Positions 9,445 through 17,679 of a stretch of DNA of 64,000 nt are shown here, one piece after another. Made by a program: the position numbers and the translations under genes. The stretch's first letter is position 1. The number at the start of each line of letters is the position of its first letter. The stretch is from Clostridia bacterium (GTDB lineage Bacteria > Bacillota > Clostridia > Oscillospirales > Acutalibacteraceae), in NCBI GenBank assembly GCA_017449935.1, contig JAFSYP010000101.1, positions 1 to 64,000 of the forward strand, read 5' to 3'. The notes under the pieces are model-generated. The model did no database searches. It was not told the DNA's origin and worked only from the letters and a program-made list of their open reading frames with translations.

Positions 9445-9882
9445 TTATTCTTTGACGGATACAATGAGCTTCACGCCCTCGATGCGTTCCACCGTGACGG
9501 ATGCGCCTTGTGCGATCGGTTCGCCGTCTGCGGAACGCGCCGACCACACGCTGCCGCCGACCAGAACGGTCCCGCAGGCCTTTGTGTTGTCGATCGCGTC
9601 CTGCACAACGCCGACCTGATTCAGGACGCGGTCTGCGTTGGTCGGAACCTTATCCGTGCGCGTCAGCTTTTTGGCAAGCGGGCGTGTCAGAATCAGCGCG
9701 GCGGTCGAGACGACGGCAAACAGCGTGATCTGCAGCCAGAGCGGCGCGTGCAGAATGGACGCCAGCAGCGCGGCCAGCGCGCCGAGCGCAAACCAGATCG
9801 TCACCAACTGCGTCGTCGCGGCTTCCAGAAGGGAGAGCACGAGCATCAATCCCAGCCACAGGGCCGTCAGTTTCCAGTCCAT
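9445..9882 (-). CDS. NfeD family membrane protein (short form)
   Basis: 145 aa, short NfeD type without the ClpP-like protease domain. Two or three hydrophobic segments occupy the first half (LTALWLGLMLVLSLLE, TIWFALGALAALLA, ITLFAVVSTAALIL). A small C-terminal OB fold follows, with the family signature DNTKACGTVLVGGSVWSARSADGEPI. The ATG at 9882 is chosen because GGAGG is 8 bases upstream; the in-frame GTG at 9891 overlaps that site. NfeD OB domains pair with SPFH proteins, and the next gene encodes one. Confidence 0.88.
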   Translation of the reverse strand: MDWKLTALWLGLMLVLSLLEAATTQLVTIWFALGALAALLASILHAPLWLQITLFAVVSTAALILTRPLAKKLTRTDKVPTNADRVLNQVGVVQDAIDNTKACGTVLVGGSVWSARSADGEPIAQGASVTVERIEGVKLIVSVKE

Positions 9883-9912
9883 CTCATCCACCTCCGATTC
9901 AATTTCAAGATA

Positions 9913-9941
9913 AACATATCATATTTTTTTCACAAAATCAA
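9913..9941 (-). promoter_or_regulatory. Probable sigma-A promoter of the nfeD-stomatin unit
   Basis: On the minus strand TTGATT (9941-9936) and TATGTT (9918-9913) with a 17-base spacer, about 30 bases before the ATG. The -10 is imperfect. Confidence 0.5.
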
Positions 9942-9991
9942 GAAATTCGCCGTTAAAAAGTTAATAAATTAAAAATTTTTTCAGAATAGAC

Positions 9992-10020
9992 TAAACATTT
10001 TCAAAAAACTGTGTTATAAT
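9992..10020 (+). promoter_or_regulatory. Sigma-A-type promoter of the penicillin-binding protein operon
   Basis: TAAACA (9992-9997), 17 bases, then perfect TATAAT (10015-10020), followed by AAGGAGG at 10034-10040. Confidence 0.75.
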
Positions 10021-10049
10021 ACAAATACGTATAAAGGAGGATTGTGTCC

Positions 10050-12341
10050 ATGAGCCGAGAATCCCGCACGGACCGGAATGCGGTCCATATCTCCGGCGGA
10101 CAGGCCGCAGCGCCCGAACCGAAGAAAAAACGTAAAAAGAAAAAGAAAAAGCACACGGCGCTTTCCGTGGTGCTATCTTTTCTGCTGATCTGTTTTCTGA
10201 CTGCGTGCGTCGTTGGCGGATACATTTTGACGAACGCGTTTCTTGTGATCGGCGGCAAGCCCGTCGTGAATCTCGAGGACGAGAAGACGAATCAGAACCA
10301 GACCTCCTTTATTTATGCCTTTGACGACAACAACAAGCGCTATGAGTACATGCGCCTGCACGGGGAGATCAACCGCATCTGGGTCGGTTATGACGAGATC
10401 CCGAAGGACCTGATCAATGCGTTCATCGCGCTCGAGGACAAGCGTTTCTGGTCGCACCGCGGCGTCGACTGGTACCGCCTGGGCGGCGTGGTGTCTTCGC
10501 TGACGTTTGACGAGGGCGCGTCGACCATCACGCAGCAGCTCATCAAAAACGTCACCGGGCACAACGAGGTCACGATCGTGCGTAAGTACAACGAGATCCT
10601 CAGCGCGCTCAACATGGAAAAGAATTATGACAAAAAAGATATTCTGGAAGCGTACTTAAACGTCGTTTACCTCGGCAGCGGCTGCTACGGCGTCAAGACG
10701 GCCGCCGAAACGTACTTCGGCAAGGATTTGAGCGAGCTGAATCTGTCCGAATGCACCGTCCTCGCCGCCATCACTAAAGCGCCGTATTCCTACAATCCTT
10801 TATACAACCCCGAAAAGAACCGTTCGCGCCAAAAGGAGTGTCTGGACAAGATGCTCGATCAGGGCATGATCACCCATGTCCAGTATGCCGACGCGATGCG
10901 GTACGATCTCATTTTGACCAACGACTCCCGCTACGAAGCCGACGAGCAGGAGGAGGAAGAAGAGAAAGAGGAACAGTATCAGAATTTCTATATCGACTTC
11001 GTGATCGATCAGGTCATCGACGATCTGATGTCGCAGCTCGGCTATACGCGTTCGGAAGCGACGAAGATGATCTACTACGGCGGCCTGCACATCGACTGCG
11101 CCGTCGATACGAGGATCCAGGAGATACTTGAGGATATTTATACGACGCGTTCCGCGTTCCCGGACCCGAACGAAACGGATACCGAGGAGCATCCCGCCGT
11201 GCAGTCCTCGATGACCATTATGGATTATAAAGGCCGCGTGGTCGCCATCGTCGGACAGGCCGGCGAAAAGGACGGCGTGCGCTGCCTGAACCGCGCGGCG
11301 GATTCTCCGCGCCAGCCCGGTTCCAGCATCAAGCCTCTGTCCGTGTACAGTCCGGCGATCGAAAAGAACGCGATCACATGGTCGACGTATATCAAGAATC
11401 AGGCGATCGCGTTCAACGGCACGTATTGGCCGAAAAACGTGGACGGCAGCACGAGCGGTTCATCCAGAACGGTGCAGTATGCGCTCGAAGTGTCGCTCAA
11501 CACCGTGCCCGCGCGCATCGTGTACGACGGCATTTTGCCCGGCGGCGTTTCGACCTGCCTCGATTATATGACCAATCACTACCACCTCAGCCACGTCGAT
11601 ATGGTCAACGACGCGTCGCTGCCGCCCGTCTGCGTGGGCGCTATGACATACGGTGTGACGACGCTCGAAATGGCCGCGGCGTATGCGACGTTCGGCAACG
11701 GCGGCGTCTACTACAAGCCGTACAGCTATTACGAGGTCCGCGACAGCGCGGGCGAGGTGATCCTGTCCAATCGCGAACCGAAAGGGGAGCAGGCCATTTC
11801 CGCCGATACGTCCGACGTGATGTGCGAGCTGCTGCAGACCGTGCCGATCTCCAGCTACGGCAGCGGCTATACCGTACAGAAATTCAACGTCATGTGCAAG
11901 ACCGGTACGACGGACGAGGATATGAACCGCTGGTTCTGCGCCGGCACGCCGTATTACGTTTCCGCGATCTGGTTCGGCTACGATCTGCAAAAGAATCTGC
12001 ATTCAACGGTCAATCCCTGCGGACGCATCTTCCTGGAGGTGTTCAGCCGCATCCACCGCAATCTCGACGCGGGCAAGACGTTCCCCAAGAGCGGCCAGAC
12101 CATCCGCAAGGCGTACTGCGCCAATACGGGACTGCTTGCCGGTTCAAGCTGTCCGGTCGGCGGTTACGGCTGGTACAAGACGAGCGACCTGCCGAAGCAG
12201 TGCTCCGGCTGCTACTCATCCAGCAGCTCGGACGACGATTCGGATGATTCTGACGACAGCTCTGTCGAAGAAGCCGTCAGCAGCGCGGCCAACACGATCG
12301 GCGAAGCGATTGGCAATTTCCTGCAAGACGCATTCGGGTAA
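10050..12341 (+). CDS. Class A penicillin-binding protein (PBP1A family)
   Basis: Bifunctional peptidoglycan glycosyltransferase/transpeptidase, about 763 aa. A short basic cytoplasmic tail (PKKKRKKKKKKH) precedes one transmembrane segment near residues 40-60. The GT51 domain carries ALEDKRFWSHRGVD and GASTITQQLIKN, including the catalytic Glu. The transpeptidase domain has SSIK (within RQPGSSIKPLS; Ser nucleophile), SLN and KTGTT. The C-terminus is Ser/Asp-rich (SSSSSDDDSDDSDDSS). The ATG at 10050, nine bases after AAGGAGG, is preferred to the GTG at 10044. It heads a unit with ruvX, a VanZ-like gene, an amidase and radA. Confidence 0.95.
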   Translation: MSRESRTDRNAVHISGGQAAAPEPKKKRKKKKKKHTALSVVLSFLLICFLTACVVGGYILTNAFLVIGGKPVVNLEDEKTNQNQTSFIYAFDDNNKRYEYMRLHGEINRIWVGYDEIPKDLINAFIALEDKRFWSHRGVDWYRLGGVVSSLTFDEGASTITQQLIKNVTGHNEVTIVRKYNEILSALNMEKNYDKKDILEAYLNVVYLGSGCYGVKTAAETYFGKDLSELNLSECTVLAAITKAPYSYNPLYNPEKNRSRQKECLDKMLDQGMITHVQYADAMRYDLILTNDSRYEADEQEEEEEKEEQYQNFYIDFVIDQVIDDLMSQLGYTRSEATKMIYYGGLHIDCAVDTRIQEILEDIYTTRSAFPDPNETDTEEHPAVQSSMTIMDYKGRVVAIVGQAGEKDGVRCLNRAADSPRQPGSSIKPLSVYSPAIEKNAITWSTYIKNQAIAFNGTYWPKNVDGSTSGSSRTVQYALEVSLNTVPARIVYDGILPGGVSTCLDYMTNHYHLSHVDMVNDASLPPVCVGAMTYGVTTLEMAAAYATFGNGGVYYKPYSYYEVRDSAGEVILSNREPKGEQAISADTSDVMCELLQTVPISSYGSGYTVQKFNVMCKTGTTDEDMNRWFCAGTPYYVSAIWFGYDLQKNLHSTVNPCGRIFLEVFSRIHRNLDAGKTFPKSGQTIRKAYCANTGLLAGSSCPVGGYGWYKTSDLPKQCSGCYSSSSSDDDSDDSDDSSVEEAVSSAANTIGEAIGNFLQDAFG

Positions 12342-12345
12342 TACG

Positions 12346-12777
12346 ATGATTATTCTTTCAGTTGATCTCGGCGACAGCCGCACCGGCGTCGCGGTGTGCG
12401 ATAAGCTGGAGATGCTCGCGTCTCCGGTGACGGTGATCCATGAACGGTATGTGCCGAACATCCTTTCGCAGATCAGCCGGATCGCCGAAACGACCGGCGC
12501 GGAATTGATCGTGGTCGGGCATCCGAAAAATATGGACGGCAGCGAAGGCGAACGCGCGGAGAAGTGCGCCGCCTTTGCGCGCGACCTTTCCGAAGCGTGC
12601 GGGATCGAAACCGTGCTCTGGGACGAAAGGCTGACGACGGTCAGCGCGCATTATGCGCTGAATGAGACGGGCGTCTTCGGCAAAAAGCGCAAGTCGGTCG
12701 TCGACAGTGTGGCCGCTGTCATGATACTGCAATCCTATCTCGACCGTCGGAGAATTCAAAATGCACAGAATATATAA
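12346..12777 (+). CDS. ruvX: Holliday junction resolvase-like RuvX/YqgF
   Basis: 143 aa, full family length. RNase H-like fold with catalytic acidic residues visible in SVDLGDSRTGVAV, DERLTTVSA and VDSVAAVMIL. YqgF proteins process pre-16S rRNA 5' ends and may act on Holliday junctions. The ATG at 12346 is four bases after the PBP stop, so translation is probably coupled; the open frame extending further upstream is inside the PBP gene and is not used. The 3' end overlaps the next gene by 17 bases. Confidence 0.93.
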   Translation: MIILSVDLGDSRTGVAVCDKLEMLASPVTVIHERYVPNILSQISRIAETTGAELIVVGHPKNMDGSEGERAEKCAAFARDLSEACGIETVLWDERLTTVSAHYALNETGVFGKKRKSVVDSVAAVMILQSYLDRRRIQNAQNI

Positions 12778-13654
12778 AGAAAAACCGTTCCTGCATCCCG
12801 TGGTACAATGGTTATGTGCGGCGGTCTGCGGCGCGCTGTACGCGGCGTGCTGTTTGCCGTCGTTTCGTCTGATCGGACATTTTGCCGTGCAGATGGCGCT
12901 GTCGGTCGTTTTGTCGGCGCTTTGCACGGCGATCGTCTTTTTTGCCGTGCCGCGCAGTCTGACCGTGCTCGGCAAAGCGCTTTCGCTGTTTTTACTCTGT
13001 ATGCTGCTGGCCGCCGTGATCGCCCAGATCCGCGCGCAGGCGGCCGTCGGGACGTTTTCGTTCTGGCGTCAGACCTTCTTTTACGACAAGCCGCTGACCG
13101 TCGCCGTCGTCTGGGCGGTCGGCTACACGTCCGTGATGCTGCTTCGTCTGCTGTGTCCGCAGTCTGAGGCGCTTCGCGCGTTCCGGACGGATTACATGCG
13201 GTTTTTCCGCGACAGCACCGGCGTGTTCCTCGTCTTTTATATCTGCGTTTTGGTCTACTGCTTTTTGCTACAGCGCCGGCCGGGCGGGGACGCGGGGATG
13301 AATCTCGTCCCGTTTGCGATGATCATCACGTACATCGGCGCGGCGTCGTATGCGTACGAAACGCTGTTTTACCTCGTGGGGAATCTTCTCTGTTTCTTCC
13401 CGTTCGGATTCTATTACCGCATCTACCGCGCCGACAGGACGTATATGGTCCGCATTATGCTGCTGCCGGTCGTCATTTCTCTGCTGATCGAACTCTCGCA
13501 GCTCGTTTTCAAGATGGGCGATTTCGACGTCGACGACATCCTCATGAACGCGTTCGGGTTTTATTTCGGCTTTTTCCTTTCCTATTTGTTCGACGTCATC
13601 CGTCAAAAACGTACGGCAGGGGAGGAGCGCTCGATTTTTTTTAAGGAAACATAA
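12761..13654 (+). CDS. VanZ-like family membrane protein
   Basis: 297 aa with about seven or eight hydrophobic segments. The C-terminal half is a VanZ-like domain: NLVPFAMI, NLLCFFPFGF, then LIELSQLVFKMGDFDVDDILMNAFG, the conserved family core. The N-terminal four segments are less typical. VanZ homologues confer low-level teicoplanin resistance or affect lipoprotein and envelope traits; the exact activity is unknown. It starts inside the end of ruvX (17-base overlap), so it belongs to the PBP-ruvX operon. Confidence 0.8.
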   Translation: MHRIYKEKPFLHPVVQWLCAAVCGALYAACCLPSFRLIGHFAVQMALSVVLSALCTAIVFFAVPRSLTVLGKALSLFLLCMLLAAVIAQIRAQAAVGTFSFWRQTFFYDKPLTVAVVWAVGYTSVMLLRLLCPQSEALRAFRTDYMRFFRDSTGVFLVFYICVLVYCFLLQRRPGGDAGMNLVPFAMIITYIGAASYAYETLFYLVGNLLCFFPFGFYYRIYRADRTYMVRIMLLPVVISLLIELSQLVFKMGDFDVDDILMNAFGFYFGFFLSYLFDVIRQKRTAGEERSIFFKET

Positions 13655-13695
13655 TTGCTTCTTTTTTCGCATACCCTTTTGGCGGGGTGATGCGA

Positions 13696-14415
13696 ATGAA
13701 AAACAGAAACCTTTGGGTTATTTCCGCTGCGTTGTTTTTGCTGTTTGCCGCAAGCGGGATCTATGCCGCCTATGAAAACGCGCGGTCCGTGCAGGCCTCC
13801 GTCGCGGGTGAGACGCCGAAGGTCGTCGTCATCGACGCGGGCCACGGCGGGATGGACGGCGGCGCCGTGTCGGTCGACGGCACGTGCGAAAAAGAGATCA
13901 ATCTCGCTCTCGCGCAGCGTTTGCAGTCGCTGCTGCAGTGCGCCGGCGTCGAAACGGTCATGACGCGCACGACGGACGATTCCATCCACGATCCGCAGTA
14001 TACGACAGTGCGCAAACAGAAAATATCGGATATTCACAATCGTCTGAAGATCATGGAAGAAACCGACGACTCCGTTTTCGTCAGCATCCATCAGAACTTT
14101 TTTACAAGCGCGCGCTATTACGGAACGCAGACGTTCTATTCCGATACGGACCCGCGCAGCCGGACGCTCGCGCAGTGCATCCAGGACGCCGTCGTGTCCT
14201 CCGTCCAGCCGGAGAACAAACGTGCGATCAAGAAAAGCGGAACGGAGATCTATCTGCTGTATCATGCGGTTCGTCCCGCCGTGATGGTGGAGTGCGGCTT
14301 TTTGTCTAATCCGCAGGAGGCGGCGCTTTTGAAAACGCCGAAGTATCAAACAAAAATGGCGCTGGCGATCATGAAGGGGATCTTTGATTTTTGGGAGAAA
14401 GTCGAGGGAGTTTAA
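13696..14415 (+). CDS. N-acetylmuramoyl-L-alanine amidase, CwlD-like (Amidase_3)
   Basis: About 239 aa. An N-terminal membrane anchor or signal (LWVISAALFLLFAASGIYAA) is followed by an Amidase_3 domain with its zinc-binding and catalytic residues: VIDAGHGGMDGG (His), CEKEINLALA (Glu), VSIHQNFF (His) and VMVECGFLSN (catalytic Glu). The enzyme cuts the bond between MurNAc and the stem peptide. Size and sequence resemble CwlD, which prepares muramic-delta-lactam in spore cortex; with spoIIGA-sigE in the same window a cortex role is plausible but unproven. GGGGTGAT at 13684-13691 points to the ATG at 13696 rather than GTG 13687 or ATG 13690. Confidence 0.82.
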   Translation: MKNRNLWVISAALFLLFAASGIYAAYENARSVQASVAGETPKVVVIDAGHGGMDGGAVSVDGTCEKEINLALAQRLQSLLQCAGVETVMTRTTDDSIHDPQYTTVRKQKISDIHNRLKIMEETDDSVFVSIHQNFFTSARYYGTQTFYSDTDPRSRTLAQCIQDAVVSSVQPENKRAIKKSGTEIYLLYHAVRPAVMVECGFLSNPQEAALLKTPKYQTKMALAIMKGIFDFWEKVEGV

Positions 14416-14420
14416 CAGCC

Positions 14421-15800
14421 ATGGCGGGGAAGATCAAATCGGTCTACGTGTGCTCGGAATGCGGGCATGAAACGCAGAAGTGGTTCGGCTGCTGTCCGGG
14501 CTGCGGACAATGGAATACGCTGACGGAAGAGGTCCGGCAGATACAGACCGGCGCCAAAACAGCCGCCGCGGCAAAGGCTTATCCGCACGCCGCAAAAGCC
14601 GAACGGCTGCAAACGATCGCCGCGGTCGGCGAGCATCGGTACCATACGGGGCTTTCCGAGCTGGACCGCGTGCTCGGCGGCGGTCTGGTGAAGGGTTCGC
14701 TTGTGCTGGTCAGCGGCGATCCCGGCATCGGTAAATCCACGATCCTTTTGCAGATCTGTCAAACGCTCGGCCGCGAGCTGGAGATTTTGTATGTATCCGG
14801 CGAAGAATCCGCGCACCAGATCAAGCTGCGCGCCGAACGGCTGCACGTCAATACCGAACATTTGTACGTACTGTGCGAAACGGACGTCCAGACCGTCACG
14901 CAGACGATGCGCGCCGAACAGCCCGGCCTCGTCATCATTGACTCGATTCAGACCATGAGCATCGAGGAGCTCAACTCTTCGCCGGGAAGCATTACACAGG
15001 TGCGCGAGTCGACAAATCTGCTGATGCGCACGGCAAAGGAACTGGATATCCCGATGTTTCTGGTCGGCCACGTCAACAAGGACGGCAATATCGCCGGACC
15101 GAAGGTGCTCGAACATATCGTGGACGCCGTGCTGTATTTTGAAGGGGAGAGGAATTATTCCTACCGCATCCTGCGCGCTGTCAAGAACCGTTACGGCTCC
15201 ACCAATGAGATCGGCGTATTTGAGATGTCCGACGCAGGCCTCGTCGAGGTCGAGAATCCGTCGCTCATGCTCATTTCCGGCCGGCCGACGAACACGTCCG
15301 GCACATGCATCGCGTGTCTGATGGAGGGCTCGCGTCCGCTTCTCGCGGAGGTACAGGGGCTTGTCACGCAAACGGGCTTCGGCAATCCGCGGCGCATGAC
15401 GACGGGATTCGACTACAACAGACTGTCCATGCTGCTGGCTGTGCTGGAAAAAAGAGCCGGCTACTTTTTCGGCAATCTGGACGCTTATATCAACGTCGTC
15501 GGGGGACTGCGTCTGGACGAGCCCGCGTCCGATCTGTCCGTGGCGCTCGCGCTCGTGTCCAGCTTGAAGGACGTCGCGCTGCGCGACGATACGATCGCAT
15601 TCGGCGAGATCGGACTTGCCGGCGAGATCCGTTCCGTGAACGCCTGCGCACAGAGAATCCGTGAAGCTGCAAGACTCGGCTTTGCGCGGTGCATCGTTCC
15701 GAAGCATAACCTGAAGAATCTGACGCCGGACCTGTCCGAGCAGATCGAGATCGTCGGCGTGCGCACCATCCGACAGGCGTTCGAGGCCGCGACGATATGA
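14421..15800 (+). CDS. radA: DNA repair protein RadA
   Basis: 459 aa, normal length. An N-terminal C4 zinc finger (CSECG...CPGCG), a RecA-like ATPase with Walker A GDPGIGKST and Walker B region LVIIDSIQ, the RadA-specific KNRYG motif, and a C-terminal Lon-protease-like domain (GGLRLDEPASDLSVALALVSS). It promotes branch migration in recombinational repair. The ATG at 14421 follows GAGGGAG by 10 bases and begins five bases after the amidase stop; upstream in-frame codons lie inside that gene. Confidence 0.97.
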   Translation: MAGKIKSVYVCSECGHETQKWFGCCPGCGQWNTLTEEVRQIQTGAKTAAAAKAYPHAAKAERLQTIAAVGEHRYHTGLSELDRVLGGGLVKGSLVLVSGDPGIGKSTILLQICQTLGRELEILYVSGEESAHQIKLRAERLHVNTEHLYVLCETDVQTVTQTMRAEQPGLVIIDSIQTMSIEELNSSPGSITQVRESTNLLMRTAKELDIPMFLVGHVNKDGNIAGPKVLEHIVDAVLYFEGERNYSYRILRAVKNRYGSTNEIGVFEMSDAGLVEVENPSLMLISGRPTNTSGTCIACLMEGSRPLLAEVQGLVTQTGFGNPRRMTTGFDYNRLSMLLAVLEKRAGYFFGNLDAYINVVGGLRLDEPASDLSVALALVSSLKDVALRDDTIAFGEIGLAGEIRSVNACAQRIREAARLGFARCIVPKHNLKNLTPDLSEQIEIVGVRTIRQAFEAATI

Positions 15801-15864
15801 CGTTTTGTCAGAAGCCGCCGGAAGGGAACTGTCGACATATTGCACAAAAAAACAGGTCTAACTG

Positions 15865-15884
15865 CGTAAAATAAATGTTTTACG
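15865..15884. repeat. Short perfect inverted repeat upstream of the recombinase gene
   Basis: CGTAAAA (15865-15871) and TTTTACG (15878-15884) form a perfect 7-bp inverted repeat with a 6-base spacer in the radA-recombinase intergenic region. There is no downstream T run, so an operator is more likely than a terminator. No regulator can be named. Confidence 0.35.
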
Positions 15885-15908
15885 AAGTTAAGGGGAGAAA
15901 AACGCGGC

Positions 15909-15936
15909 TTGTCAGATACATTTATAGTATTATAAG
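15909..15936 (+). promoter_or_regulatory. Possible promoter of the tyrosine recombinase gene
   Basis: TTGTCA (15909-15914), 16 bases, TATAAG (15931-15936). The -10 is only five bases before the ATG at 15942, which would give an almost leaderless mRNA; TATAGT at 15924-15929 is an alternative -10. Confidence 0.35.
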
Positions 15937-15941
15937 ACGTT

Positions 15942-16931
15942 ATGAAACAAAATGACTTTTCCGATCTGCCGGAGCTTGTGCAGAACTATCTGAATTATTT
16001 ATCCTCGACCAAAGGAAAATCCGATCTGACGATCCGCGGTTACGCGCTGGATCTGCAGATCTTTTTCCGCTTTCTTAAACAGCGTCGCGGATGTGTTCCT
16101 GCGGACGCTGCGTTTGATTCTATTGATGTACGCGACGTGGATATCGACCTGATGGGCTCCGTGAAGCTCGAAGACGCGTACGCTTTTCTGGCATACTGTC
16201 AGCGTGAGCGCGGCAACGACGCCGCGGCGCGTGCGCGCAAGGCTGTGGCGATCAAACGGTTCTATCGGTATTTGTCGCTTGATCAGCGTTATTTGGAAAA
16301 AAATCCCTTGCAGGAGCTGGAATCGCCGAAGATCAAACGTTCGCTTCCGAAATATCTGACGCTGGAACAGAGTCTGGATCTGCTTCAATGTGTAGAAGGG
16401 AAAAACAGGGAACGTGATTACTGCATTTTAGCGCTGTTTCTGAATTGCGGTCTGCGCGTTTCGGAAATGGTTTCGCTGAATCTTTCGGATATTCGGCGCG
16501 ACGATACGATGCGCGTGGTCGGCAAGGGCAATAAGGAACGCACGATCTATCTGAATCCGACGTGCGTTTCAGCCATTCGCCGCTATTTGCAGGTGCGTCC
16601 GGCGGACGGGATCGCCGATCGAAACGCGCTGTTTATCAGTCGGAACAAACGGCGGATCAGCGTGCGCGCCGTGCAGAACGTCGTCGATAAATTTCTCACA
16701 AAAGCCGGCCTTGACGGTCAGGGATATTCCGCGCACAAGCTGCGCCATACCGCCGCGACGCTGATGTATCAGCACGGCGACGTCGACGTGCTGCTGCTCA
16801 AAGAAATCCTCGGTCATGAGAATCTCGCGACAACGGAGATCTATACGCATATCGTCGATTCGCAGCTTCGTGAGGCGATGCAGCAAAATCCGCTCGGCCA
16901 CCTCTCCCCTTCCGACGATCAGGAAAATTGA
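15942..16931 (+). CDS. Tyrosine recombinase, XerC/XerD family
   Basis: 329 aa. A SAM-like core-binding domain (LVQNYLNYL...LTIRGYALDLQIFFRFL) precedes the catalytic domain, which retains the R-K-H-R-H-Y set: GLRVSE, KGNKERT, AHKLRHTAA, LGHENLATTEIYTH with the nucleophilic Tyr. Length and motifs match chromosomal Xer enzymes that resolve chromosome dimers, rather than phage integrases. No convincing ribosome binding site is seen. The 3' end overlaps the convergent SpoIIM-like gene by 13 bases. Whether it is the housekeeping XerC, XerD or a third paralogue cannot be told from this window. Confidence 0.88.
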   Translation: MKQNDFSDLPELVQNYLNYLSSTKGKSDLTIRGYALDLQIFFRFLKQRRGCVPADAAFDSIDVRDVDIDLMGSVKLEDAYAFLAYCQRERGNDAAARARKAVAIKRFYRYLSLDQRYLEKNPLQELESPKIKRSLPKYLTLEQSLDLLQCVEGKNRERDYCILALFLNCGLRVSEMVSLNLSDIRRDDTMRVVGKGNKERTIYLNPTCVSAIRRYLQVRPADGIADRNALFISRNKRRISVRAVQNVVDKFLTKAGLDGQGYSAHKLRHTAATLMYQHGDVDVLLLKEILGHENLATTEIYTHIVDSQLREAMQQNPLGHLSPSDDQEN

Positions 16932-17566
16932 AAATACCCGGAGAATACCGTATGCAGCGCCGTTTCCAATACGGCGGCGCCGACCGCGAAGCCGACCGCG
17001 ATCAAAAAGCGGACGCAGTATGCGCGAAAGACAGGCCGTTCGCCCGCGTCGTTTTGCAGCAGATCGGCCATCAGCGCGCGGCTCATGCCGATCGCGGCCG
17101 CGCAGGCAAATTGCAGCGCCGCAACGGTCAGGACCTGTCCCGGATACAGGATCAGCGCACAATATCCGATGCCTTTCAGACGATAGGTATGGTACAGATA
17201 CGCGCCGATCAGCCCCGTGCCGCAGCCGTAAGCGATCGGCAGCAGATACAAAAACGGCATTCCCACCGCACACAGGCCGATACAGAACGGCGTCAGAAAC
17301 AGCAGAAGCTGCCGGAACAGCGCCGATGCGAAATTGACCGCAAAGCTCTGCTTCGCCTTTACGGTAATATAGTTTTCAAATAACGTCAGCAGCCGCTCGA
17401 GCAGCAGGCTGCTGTTTTTTCGCACGGCCAGCGTGCCGATGAAAACGCCGGCAAGAAAGAGAAAGAATATAAACAATTCCTGCGAATACGACCGTTTTTG
17501 CAAAGGCACGGCCTGCACGCGCGGGAGCCTGCCCGTCCTTTTTTTGATGACTCTGAACATTTTCAT
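16919..17566 (-). CDS. spoIIM: SpoIIM-like membrane protein (stage II sporulation protein M family)
   Basis: 215 aa with a basic N-terminus and about five transmembrane segments, matching the SpoIIM/DUF95 pattern: SQELFIFFLFLAGVFIGTLAV, then internal GLIGAYLYHTYRLKGIGYCALILYPGQ, and a last segment near the C-terminus. SpoIIM joins SpoIID and SpoIIP to remodel septal peptidoglycan during engulfment. AAAGG precedes both ATG 17566 and ATG 17560, so the start is ambiguous by two codons. The gene begins after the terminator of the obg-aminotransferase unit and converges on the recombinase gene. Confidence 0.75.
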   Translation of the reverse strand: MKMFRVIKKRTGRLPRVQAVPLQKRSYSQELFIFFLFLAGVFIGTLAVRKNSSLLLERLLTLFENYITVKAKQSFAVNFASALFRQLLLFLTPFCIGLCAVGMPFLYLLPIAYGCGTGLIGAYLYHTYRLKGIGYCALILYPGQVLTVAALQFACAAAIGMSRALMADLLQNDAGERPVFRAYCVRFLIAVGFAVGAAVLETALHTVFSGYFQFS

Positions 17567-17619
17567 CCATCCTTTCAGCGCATTTTATGCGAAAAGCACG
17601 GAGAATAGAACAGAAAGAA

Positions 17620-17661
17620 CACAGGCCTTTCCTTCGTCCATAGATGAAAGAAAAGCCTGTG
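17620..17661 (-). terminator. Hairpin ending the obg-to-aminotransferase unit
   Basis: Arms 17620-17635 and 17646-17661 can form a 16-bp stem. The two imperfect pairs are C-A on the plus strand but G-U wobbles on the minus strand, so it is built for the minus transcript. A T/C-rich stretch follows. It is 19 bases past the aminotransferase stop. Confidence 0.65.
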
Positions 17662-17679
17662 AACGGATGGTATACAGCT

